DNA of 64,000 bases from the NCBI RefSeq assembly GCF_004364165.1, contig NZ_SOAY01000010.1:895098-959097 (forward strand), in the 5' to 3' direction. Under the pieces are notes generated by a model. It was not told the DNA's origin and searched no databases. It worked only from the letters and a program-made list of their open reading frames with translations. Each line of letters begins with the position of its first letter. Position 1 is the first letter of the stretch. Source of the stretch: Maribacter spongiicola. Lineage in GTDB: Bacteria > Bacteroidota > Bacteroidia > Flavobacteriales > Flavobacteriaceae. Positions 54,448 to 62,056 of this stretch are shown here, piece after piece. Made by a program: the position numbers and the translations under genes.

Positions 54448-55128
54448 ATGAAAACACAAAACGAGAGTTCTAGAAGAAAGTTTATGGGTGCGGTGCTAAT
54501 GGGGACCACTGCAAGTACCTTGTCATTAATTACCGGACCAGTATATGCAGCAATGCCAAATTACGATGATAAAAAAATGGCGGAAGCGGATGATTGGTTC
54601 AATAAGATTAAGGGTACCCATCGCATTGTTTATGATGGGTCTACGCCTCATGACGGATTTCCAATTATTTGGAATTGGGCTTTTTATCTAAGTAATAATG
54701 AAACGGGATCAAAAGATGATGATATAACGGCCATGACAGTATTGCGCCATAATGCTATTCCTTTTGCATTGAAATCAGAAGTGTGGAAAAAATATAAGTT
54801 AGGTGAAGTATTCGGGGTAAATGATAATACTACCAATGCTGCTGCTTTGCGTAATCCTTATTATGAGCCTCAAAACGGTGATTTTCCAATGCCAGTAATT
54901 CAAGGTATTAAAGAAATGCAAGAGCGTGGTGCCATGTTCTGTGTCTGTAATTTGGCACTATCAGTTTACAGTGGTGCTGTCGCAGAAAAAATGGGTTTGG
55001 ATGCTAAGAAGGTATATCAAGAATGGGTAGATGCGGTTCACGCAGAAATACAGATTGTTCCATCTGGTGTCTGGGCTTTGGGTAGAGCGCAGCAGAACGG
55101 ATGTGGCTATATTTTTGCCGGAAATTAA
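54448..55128 (+). CDS. Tat-exported DsrE-like protein
   Basis: 226 residues. SSRRKFMGAVLMGTTASTLSLITG is a twin-arginine signal (shown here in part by SRRKFM at about 8-13), so a folded protein or cofactor is exported. The mature part ends in a DsrE-like fold: DDITAMTVLRHNAIPFAL, then GAMFCVCNLALSVYSGAV with two Cys in CVC, and VPSGVWALGRAQQNGCGYIF. Proteins of this kind are found beside TsdA-type cytochromes and sulfur genes. Sulfur-atom handling through the Cys residues is plausible but not shown. Same direction and tight spacing with its neighbours suggest one operon. Confidence 0.75.
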   Translation: MKTQNESSRRKFMGAVLMGTTASTLSLITGPVYAAMPNYDDKKMAEADDWFNKIKGTHRIVYDGSTPHDGFPIIWNWAFYLSNNETGSKDDDITAMTVLRHNAIPFALKSEVWKKYKLGEVFGVNDNTTNAAALRNPYYEPQNGDFPMPVIQGIKEMQERGAMFCVCNLALSVYSGAVAEKMGLDAKKVYQEWVDAVHAEIQIVPSGVWALGRAQQNGCGYIFAGN

Positions 55129-55150
55129 TTAATAAAAAAAATATAATAAC

Positions 55151-55564
55151 ATGAGAAATATAATAATAATTATAGCATTTTTTTTCCTGTCTTTAAGCTT
55201 ATTTTCCCAAAAGGAACCTATTAAAGCTGTGTTTGACCTTACTAGTGGAAGTCCCGATGTACAACGCTCTACAGCGCGGCATTTAAGATTGATGTCTGAA
55301 TCATATCCAACTTCAGAATTTGAGTTGGTTGTTTATAGTAGTGCTTATTCAATGGTGGATAAAAATTCGTCAGTTGCAGGTGAAACTCTTCGCGAAATCA
55401 TTAACAACGATAATGTGTCTATCGTGGTTTGTCAAAACACGATGAAGCGAAATAAAAAAACGGAGAAAGATTTAATACCGGGCGTAGGAACAGTTCCTGA
55501 TGGTATATATGAAATTATTTCTAAGCAAAAGCAAGGCTGGGGCTATATAAAAGAAGGTAAGTAA
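55151..55564 (+). CDS. Small exported DsrE-family protein
   Basis: 137 residues. MRNIIIIIAFFFLSLSLFSQ is a signal peptide. The rest fits a DsrE/DsrF-like alpha/beta fold: PIKAVFDLTSGSPDVQRSTARHL, FELVVYSSAYSMV, VSIVVCQNTMKRN with a single Cys in the usual fourth-strand position, and VPDGIYEIISKQKQGWGYIKEG. Likely a periplasmic sulfur-carrier-like protein. 22 bp after the Tat DsrE-like gene and 21 bp before the permease. Confidence 0.78.
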   Translation: MRNIIIIIAFFFLSLSLFSQKEPIKAVFDLTSGSPDVQRSTARHLRLMSESYPTSEFELVVYSSAYSMVDKNSSVAGETLREIINNDNVSIVVCQNTMKRNKKTEKDLIPGVGTVPDGIYEIISKQKQGWGYIKEGK

Positions 55565-55585
55565 AAAACAAAATCATTAACAGAA

Positions 55586-56404
55586 GTGGAAATTACCCAA
55601 ATATTAGGATATTTTGGTGCGTTGGCTATAGGGGTAGTTTTGGGACTGATTGGTAGTGGAGGTTCATTAATGGCAATTCCCATATTTACTTATTTTTTCC
55701 ACATTGGTCCGGTAACGACCACAGCTTACTCTTTGTTTGTTGTTGGCACTTCGGCTACAATAGGGGCTTTAGGTAATTTAAAGAAGAAACTTGTAAATTT
55801 TAGGATTGTTATATTTTTTGGTATTCCAACTTTTATTTCAGTGTTTCTGGTTCGTAAATTTCTCATTCCTATTATTCCAGAGGAACTATTTAGTCTTTTC
55901 GGTTATGTTGTAACACAACATTTTGCGATACTATTTTTACTGGCTATTTTGATGTTGGTATCTGGTTATTCTATGATACATAATAATAAGGTCTATCATA
56001 ACCCTTTTGATCAGTTGTATTATAACTATCCAATAATGATAATAGCAGGGGTGCTGATAGGTGTTTTAACAGGTGTTATCGGTATAGGTGGTGGTTTTCT
56101 TATAGTTCCATCACTTGTAATCTGTTTGCGACTACCAATGAAAAATGCAGTGGTCACTTCAATGTTCATTATAGCTTTAAAGTCCCTCATTGGTTTCTTG
56201 GGTGATATTCTCAATGTTGAAATTAACTGGTCTTTTCTATTTGGCTTTACGTTGGTTTCTGTTTTAGGTATTCTCTTAGGAAGCTATTTCTCAACATTTG
56301 TAAAGGGCGAAAAGTTGAAGAAATATTTTGGTTGGTTCTTAATATGTATTGTTTTATGTATAATGGTTAAAGAATTATTTTTTGGCGAAACAGAGTTTAT
56401 TTGA
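55586..56404 (+). CDS. TauE/SafE family permease
   Basis: 272 residues from GTG 55586, the only start that keeps the first helix. Eight or so TM helices in two related halves, each opening with a glycine-rich stretch: GVVLGLIGSGGSLMAIPIF and GVLTGVIGIGGGFLIVPSLV, the internal repeat of TauE/SafE. Members move sulfite, sulfoacetate, thiosulfate-type anions or similar across the inner membrane. With the TsdA-like cytochrome and two DsrE-like proteins upstream, a sulfur oxyanion is the likely substrate. Last gene of the cassette; about 160 bp of AT-rich spacer follow before queG. Confidence 0.88.
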   Translation: MEITQILGYFGALAIGVVLGLIGSGGSLMAIPIFTYFFHIGPVTTTAYSLFVVGTSATIGALGNLKKKLVNFRIVIFFGIPTFISVFLVRKFLIPIIPEELFSLFGYVVTQHFAILFLLAILMLVSGYSMIHNNKVYHNPFDQLYYNYPIMIIAGVLIGVLTGVIGIGGGFLIVPSLVICLRLPMKNAVVTSMFIIALKSLIGFLGDILNVEINWSFLFGFTLVSVLGILLGSYFSTFVKGEKLKKYFGWFLICIVLCIMVKELFFGETEFI

Positions 56405-56566
56405 AATCAATTATGATTTATTTAAGTTTGATGAAAGATGAAATAATTGTAAACTGTGTAAAAGGATGTTTTTCTCCGTATTTATGTAGGTATAGTGGGT
56501 TACTATAATTAATATAACAATGATAAATTGAATTAGAATGATAATCGTAATTTAGTTTTAAATTAT

Positions 56567-57493
56567 TTGACCCTGAACTTAAAACAAAAGAATAGCGACC
56601 TTATAAAAACCGAAGCCAAACGCCTCGGTTTTTTATCATGCGGTATATCCAAAGCAGATTTTTTAGAGGTAGAAGCTCCTCGTTTAGAAAAGTGGTTGAA
56701 TAATAATATGAATGGCGAAATGAGCTATATGGCGAATCATTTCGATAAAAGATTAGACCCGAGATTATTGGTCGAAGGTTCAAAATCGGTAATTTCTCTG
56801 CTATTAAATTATTATCCGGAGGAAACTCAAACAGATGATTCTTACAAGATTTCTAAATACGCCTACGGACAAGATTATCATCATATCATTAAAGCAAAAC
56901 TAAGACAGTTACAAGAATTTATTACCGAAGAAATTGGCGAAGTCGATGGTCGTGCTTTTGTAGATTCTGCCCCGGTTTTAGATAAGGCATGGGCTGCAAA
57001 AAGTGGCTTAGGATGGATTGGTAAAAACAGTAATCTACTGACACAACAAGTGGGCTCTTTTTACTTTATAGCTGAGTTAATAGTTGATTTAGAACTTGAA
57101 TATGACCATGCAGTAACTGATCATTGTGGTACTTGTACCGCTTGTATAGATGCCTGCCCAACTCAGGCAATTGTTGATCCGTACGTGGTTGATGGTAGTA
57201 AATGCATTTCTTATTTTACAATTGAGTTGAAAAATGAACTCCCCAATGAGTTGAAAGGTTCTTTTGATGATTGGATGTTCGGCTGTGATGTTTGCCAAGA
57301 TGTGTGCCCTTGGAATCGCTTTTCGAAACCTCATAATGAACCCTTGTTCAATCCAGACCCAGACTTGCTCAGCATGACCAAAAAAGACTGGGAAGAAATA
57401 ACGGTAGATGTCTTTCAAAAAGTGTTCAAGAAATCTGCTGTAAAGCGTACTAAGTTCGACGGACTAGTAAGAAATATTAAATTTCTGAAATAA
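56567..57493 (+). CDS. queG: Epoxyqueuosine reductase QueG
   Basis: 308 residues from TTG 56567; the start is supported by alignment with the TTG of the remnant behind ruvB. Last step of queuosine synthesis in tRNA: reduces epoxyqueuosine, using cobalamin and two [4Fe-4S] clusters. Motifs: [38 protein letters not shown] near residue 187 and [11 protein letters not shown] near 243. Complete, without the C-terminal HEAT repeats of longer homologues. It lies right after the sulfur cassette, about 7.8 kb from its broken copy. Confidence 0.96.
   Translation: MTLNLKQKNSDLIKTEAKRLGFLSCGISKADFLEVEAPRLEKWLNNNMNGEMSYMANHFDKRLDPRLLVEGSKSVISLLLNYYPEETQTDDSYKISKYAYGQDYHHIIKAKLRQLQEFITEEIGEVDGRAFVDSAPVLDKAWAAKSGLGWIGKNSNLLTQQVGSFYFIAELIVDLELEYDHAVTDHCGTCTACIDACPTQAIVDPYVVDGSKCISYFTIELKNELPNELKGSFDDWMFGCDVCQDVCPWNRFSKPHNEPLFNPDPDLLSMTKKDWEEITVDVFQKVFKKSAVKRTKFDGLVRNIKFLK
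56606..56640 (+). repeat. 35-bp direct repeat, copy 2 (5' end of queG)
   Basis: Identical to 48750-48784. It encodes the [11 protein letters not shown] part of QueG and can fold as a hairpin with a T-run. Confidence 0.9.
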
Positions 57494-57662
57494 TTGAATC
57501 TTCTCAATCGTTTTCGTTTACTTTTTCTGAATGGTATTGTCTTAGAACAGCCTTAAATATATTATATTGGTAGTCGCTCAATATTATGTTTTTCGAAATA
57601 ATAACATGTGTTTTGTGAGAATGTATTAAAGTGTATCACCAATTAAATAACAGATCTCGTAC

Positions 57663-58982
57663 ATGAAGTTCAATAAACCTAATCTTAGTTTCTGGCAGAT
57701 ATTTAATATGAATGTTGGTTTTTTAGGAATCCAATATAGTTTTGGATTGCAGCAAACCGCTATTAACCCAATTTTTTTGTATCTAGGTGCACCTGAAGAT
57801 ATGCTTCCTATTTTAAATATCGCTGGGCCTATAACTGGGTTAATTGTTCAGCCAATAATTGGAGCTATTTCAGATAAAACATGGTCAGAACGTTGGGGTA
57901 GAAGAAAACCTTTTTTCTTAATTGGGGCGATTTTGGGCAGTTTATGTCTGTTCGCTTTCCCAACCAGTCCGTTTTTATGGTTTGCAGTTGGTTTACTTTG
58001 GATTCTTGATGTGGGTAATAACATGGCAATGGAGCCTTATAGGGCATTTGTTGGTGATAAGCTTCCAGAGAAACAATTGAGTTTAGGTTACCAAATGCAA
58101 AGCTTGTTCGTAGGTGCAGGTATACTTTTAGCGAATGGTTCAATAGTATTATTTCAATATTTATTTGGAGGAGAATCGGTAGAAGTTGCAGGTACTATAC
58201 CTACTTGGTTGTACTATTCATTTTATATTGGTGCAATTCTTTCGATAACTACCATCCTATGGTCTGTATTAAAAACACCAGAAATACCACCTAGTTCTCA
58301 AGAGCTTGTTGGTATTAATGCAGCTAAGGCCAAACCACTAGCAGAACGTATTGCTTTACCATTTAAAGAAATAGCAGAAGCGATAAGTAAAATGCCCAAA
58401 TTTTTATGGAAGCTGGGTGCGGTTTACTTGTTTCAATGGTATGCATTATTTATCTATTGGCAGTATACGACGCCTTTGTTTAAATTGACAATGGGTTATT
58501 CAACCGGCGAGGCAGCTTCACAATCTGCTCAAATGAGTTTGACCTATAATATTGTTACTATGGTGGTAGCTTTGGCATTGGTGCCACTATCACTAAAGTA
58601 TGGTGGTAAAAAAATATATGCGCTAAGTTTGCTGGGTACTGCAGTATCACTGTTTGTTATACCTTTTATTTCTGATCCTATAATGGTTTTAATACCTATG
58701 GTTCTCTTTGGTATTGGGTGGGCTGCAATGATGGGTATTCCATACACAATGGTGTCTAAAGTAGTGCCGCAAGATAGACGTGGTGTATATATGGGTATTT
58801 TGAATATGATGATTGTGATTCCAATGGGTATCGAAACACTAACATTTGGACCTATCTATAAATATCTGCTTGGCGGTAACGCCATTAATGCAATGTTATT
58901 TGCTGGTGCATTCTTTGCTATCGCCGCATTTTTTGCGATGCGCTTGAATGTTTCTAATAACGATGATGTAGCTGATTTATAA
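57663..58982 (+). CDS. MFS transporter, SLC45-like (sugar)
   Basis: 439 residues, 12 TM helices. The loop 2-3 motif is GAISDKTWSERWGRRKPFF, where RWGRRKPFF is typical of the SLC45/sucrose-maltose type of the major facilitator family, and GNNMAMEPYRAFVGD is also conserved there. Probably a proton-coupled disaccharide importer in the inner membrane. Stands alone between queG and maeB with no glycoside hydrolase next to it. Confidence 0.87.
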   Translation: MKFNKPNLSFWQIFNMNVGFLGIQYSFGLQQTAINPIFLYLGAPEDMLPILNIAGPITGLIVQPIIGAISDKTWSERWGRRKPFFLIGAILGSLCLFAFPTSPFLWFAVGLLWILDVGNNMAMEPYRAFVGDKLPEKQLSLGYQMQSLFVGAGILLANGSIVLFQYLFGGESVEVAGTIPTWLYYSFYIGAILSITTILWSVLKTPEIPPSSQELVGINAAKAKPLAERIALPFKEIAEAISKMPKFLWKLGAVYLFQWYALFIYWQYTTPLFKLTMGYSTGEAASQSAQMSLTYNIVTMVVALALVPLSLKYGGKKIYALSLLGTAVSLFVIPFISDPIMVLIPMVLFGIGWAAMMGIPYTMVSKVVPQDRRGVYMGILNMMIVIPMGIETLTFGPIYKYLLGGNAINAMLFAGAFFAIAAFFAMRLNVSNNDDVADL

Positions 58983-59074
58983 GGGCATAAGCTTCTTTGA
59001 GCTGGTTGTAACAGAGGAATTTTTTTTATTTATATAAATAGTGTTCCTCTTAACGCTTTCTTATAGATTACCTT

Positions 59075-59082
59075 TAAATTTG
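59075..59082 (+). promoter_or_regulatory. Possible -7 box of maeB
   Basis: TAAATTTG (TAnnTTTG) 20 bp before the ATG at 59102; no good -33 TTG at 19 bp. Confidence 0.4.
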
Positions 59083-59101
59083 TTTTTTAAAATAGAACAG
59101 T

Positions 59102-61396
59102 ATGAGCAATGAAAAGCTAAGAAGAGAAGCACTTATTTATCATGCAAAACCACAGCCTGGTAAGATAAAAATTGTACCCACTAAACCATATAGTACACAA
59201 CGTGATCTTGCTTTGGCTTACTCGCCTGGTGTAGCAGAGCCATGTTTAGAAATAGCGAAGGATAAAGAAAACGTATACAAATACACCTCTAAAGGTAATT
59301 TAGTGGCCATTATTTCCAATGGTACGGCAGTATTAGGCTTGGGAAACATCGGTCCGGAAGCATCAAAACCTGTTATGGAAGGTAAAGGCCTTCTTTTTAA
59401 GATTTTTGCCGATATTGATGGTATTGATATTGAAATCGATACGGAAGATGTAGATAAGTTTGTTGAAACTGTAAAGATGATTGCGCCAACATTTGGCGGT
59501 ATTAATCTTGAAGATATAAAGGCTCCTGAAGCTTTTGAGATCGAGCGTAGATTAAAAGAGGAATTAGACATTCCTGTAATGCATGATGATCAACACGGTA
59601 CGGCGATAATTTCTGCCGCTGCTTTGTTAAATGCATTAGAGATTTCTAACAAAAAAATGGAAGATGTACGTATCGTTATTAGTGGTGCGGGCGCTGCAGC
59701 GGTTTCATGTACTAAATTGTATAAAGCATTTGGGGCAAAGGCAGAAAATATAGTCATGCTCGATAGTAAAGGTGTTATTAGAAAAGATGCCGATAACTTA
59801 TCGTCTTCCAAAATAGAATTTGCTACAGATAGAAAAATCGATACGCTAGATGAAGCTATGGTCGATGCCGATGTATTCGTTGGTTTATCTATCGCAAATG
59901 TGGTAACTCCGAGTATGTTACTTTCAATGGCTGAAAATCCTATTGTTTTTGCAATGGCAAATCCTGATCCAGAGATAGCATACGATTTAGCGGTAGCTAC
60001 CAGAAAAGATATTATAATGGCAACGGGAAGATCTGATCATCCTAACCAAGTAAATAATGTACTTGGTTTTCCATTTATATTTAGAGGTGCTTTAGATGTT
60101 AGGGCTACAGCAATTAATGAGCCTATGAAAATGGCAGCTGTAAAAGCTTTGGCAGATTTAACAAGACAGCCTGTACCTGAGCAAGTGAATATTGCTTATG
60201 GCGAAACAAGATTGACTTTTGGTAAAGATTATATTATACCAAAACCTTTTGATCAGCGATTAATATACGAAATACCACCTGCTGTGGCTAAAGCTGCAAT
60301 GGATAGTGGTGTTGCGAAGATGCCAATTGAAGATTGGGATAAATATAGAGAAGAGCTTATGCTTCGTTCAGGTAACGATAACAAAGTTGTTCGATTATTA
60401 CATAGTAGAGCACGAAGTAATGCAAAGAGAATAGTATTTGCCGAGGCCGATCATTTAGATGTTTTAAAAGCGGCACAAATAGTTCATGAAGAAGGTATTG
60501 CGATTCCTATTCTTTTGGGTAGAAAAGATATTATTCTTGAATTAAAAAAAGAACTGGAATTCGATGCTGATCTTGTTATCATCGATCCTATATCTGAGGA
60601 GTTCGATGAACGCCATATTCGTTACGCTACTAAATATTGGGAAAGTCGTAAGAGAAGCGGCGTAACTTTTTACAGTTCAAAAATAAAAATGCGCGAGCGT
60701 AATTATTTTGGTGCCATGATGGTTCTTGAAGGTGATGCAGACGGAATGATCTCTGGTTACTCAAGAGCTTACCCAACTGTCGTAAAACCAATTTTAGAAG
60801 TTATTGGTAGAGCGTCAGGCGTGAAAAAAGTAGCAACCGTAAATATTATGATTACCGATAGAGGTCCTTTGTTTTTAGCGGATACTTCAATAAACATTGA
60901 GCCAAATGCAGAAGAGTTGGCGGATATTGCCCAAATGACTGCAAATGTTGCTTCGAACTTTGGGTTTAATCCAGTATTAGCGATGTTGAGCTATGCAAAC
61001 TTTGGTTCATCAACGCATCCTAATGCAAGAAAGGTAAGAGAAGCTGTTCGTATTTTGCATGAAACAAAGCCCGATTTAGTGGTCGATGGTGAAATACAAA
61101 CAGATTTTGCTTTGAACAAAGAATTGCATCAGAGTAAATTCCCGTTTTCAAAACTTGCAGGAAAAACGGTAAACACATTGATTTTCCCTAATTTAGAATC
61201 TGCCAACATTACCTATAAATTGCTTAAAGAACTGAACAAAGCAGATTCTATAGGTCCTATTATGGTAGGGTTAAGAAAGGCTGTTCATATTATGCAATTG
61301 GGTGCTAGTGTTGACGAAATAGTAAACATGGCAGCTGTAGCTGTAATTGATGCCCAAGAGCGTGAAAAACGTAAAAAGGCAAAAGGTTCGATATAA
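59102..61396 (+). CDS. maeB: NADP-dependent malic enzyme with C-terminal phosphotransacetylase-like domain
   Basis: 764 residues. Oxidative decarboxylation of malate to pyruvate with NADPH. Malic enzyme part (1-~425): RDLALAYSPGVAEPC, VMHDDQHGTAIISAAALLNALEI, nucleotide-binding IVISGAGAAAVSCTKLY, IVFAMANPDPEI. The C-terminal half (~440-764) resembles phosphate acetyltransferase (RIVFAEADHLDVLKAAQIV, AMLSYANFGSSTHPNARKV, DGEIQTDFALN) and is thought to be regulatory in MaeB. Monocistronic, with a hairpin before ruvA. Confidence 0.97.
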   Translation: MSNEKLRREALIYHAKPQPGKIKIVPTKPYSTQRDLALAYSPGVAEPCLEIAKDKENVYKYTSKGNLVAIISNGTAVLGLGNIGPEASKPVMEGKGLLFKIFADIDGIDIEIDTEDVDKFVETVKMIAPTFGGINLEDIKAPEAFEIERRLKEELDIPVMHDDQHGTAIISAAALLNALEISNKKMEDVRIVISGAGAAAVSCTKLYKAFGAKAENIVMLDSKGVIRKDADNLSSSKIEFATDRKIDTLDEAMVDADVFVGLSIANVVTPSMLLSMAENPIVFAMANPDPEIAYDLAVATRKDIIMATGRSDHPNQVNNVLGFPFIFRGALDVRATAINEPMKMAAVKALADLTRQPVPEQVNIAYGETRLTFGKDYIIPKPFDQRLIYEIPPAVAKAAMDSGVAKMPIEDWDKYREELMLRSGNDNKVVRLLHSRARSNAKRIVFAEADHLDVLKAAQIVHEEGIAIPILLGRKDIILELKKELEFDADLVIIDPISEEFDERHIRYATKYWESRKRSGVTFYSSKIKMRERNYFGAMMVLEGDADGMISGYSRAYPTVVKPILEVIGRASGVKKVATVNIMITDRGPLFLADTSINIEPNAEELADIAQMTANVASNFGFNPVLAMLSYANFGSSTHPNARKVREAVRILHETKPDLVVDGEIQTDFALNKELHQSKFPFSKLAGKTVNTLIFPNLESANITYKLLKELNKADSIGPIMVGLRKAVHIMQLGASVDEIVNMAAVAVIDAQEREKRKKAKGSI

Positions 61397-61421
61397 AATT
61401 TAATTAAATAATAACTCAATT

Positions 61422-61458
61422 AGGGAAATTGGTAGACATACTTCTTTCCCTTTTTAAT
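61422..61458 (+). terminator. Terminator of maeB
   Basis: AGGGAAA (61422-61428) pairs with TTTCCCT (61445-61451), 16-nt loop, followed by TTTTAATTTT; lies 26 bp after maeB and 12 bp before ruvA. Confidence 0.65.
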
Positions 61459-61469
61459 TTTAAAAAATC

Positions 61470-62051
61470 ATGATACATCACTTAAGAGGCAAACTAGTAG
61501 AGAAAAACCCAACTCATGTTATTATCGAATGTGGTGGTGTGGGCTATTTTGTAAATATTTCTTTGAATACTTTTTCGAAGCTGCCAGAACAAGAAAATAT
61601 TTCTGTTTTTACGCACCTACAAGTGAAAGAAGATTCGCACACATTGTTCGGTTTTGTTGAAAAATCTGAACGTGAAATATTCCGATTATTGCTATCTGTT
61701 TCGGGCATTGGTTCAAGTATAGCCAGAACCATGCTTTCTTCCATGTCTCCGTCTCAAGTAAGAGATGCTATTGCTAACGGAGATGTGGCAACAATACAAG
61801 CCGTAAAAGGTATCGGGGCGAAAACAGCACAACGTGTAATTTTGGATCTTAGAGACAAGGTCTTAAAAGTTTACGATATAGACGAACTTTCACTAAGTAT
61901 AAACAATACAAATAAAGATGAAGCGTTATCTGCTTTAGAAGTTCTAGGCTTCGCACGTAAACAATCAGAGAGGGTTGTCGATAAAGTGCTTAGTCAAGAG
62001 GCTTCCTTAAGTGTCGAGAATATAATTAAACTCGCGCTCAAAAATTTGTAA
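61470..62051 (+). CDS. ruvA: Holliday junction DNA-binding protein RuvA
   Basis: 193 residues. Binds the four-way junction as a tetramer and positions RuvB. OB-fold domain (1-~65: IHHLRGKLVEKNPTHVIIECGGVGYFV), HhH domain (~70-140: LLLSVSGIGSSIARTML; IQAVKGIGAKTAQRVILDL) and a C-terminal UBA-like domain III (~150-193: NKDEALSALEVLGFARKQSERVV) that contacts RuvB. Complete; sprA follows 5 bp later, implying co-transcription. Confidence 0.97.
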   Translation: MIHHLRGKLVEKNPTHVIIECGGVGYFVNISLNTFSKLPEQENISVFTHLQVKEDSHTLFGFVEKSEREIFRLLLSVSGIGSSIARTMLSSMSPSQVRDAIANGDVATIQAVKGIGAKTAQRVILDLRDKVLKVYDIDELSLSINNTNKDEALSALEVLGFARKQSERVVDKVLSQEASLSVENIIKLALKNL

Positions 62052-62056
62052 TAAGT

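Noticed and set aside
48841-56404. Insertion sequence or integrase responsible for the accessory block
   Set aside because: No transposase, integrase, terminal inverted repeats or tRNA edge were found in or beside the block; the only repeat is the queG segment.
59010-59050. GAGGAA...TTCCTC arms with a long AT loop before maeB
   Set aside because: Only 6-7 pairs around a loop of about 25 nt and no T-tract after the right arm; too weak to call a terminator or riboswitch.
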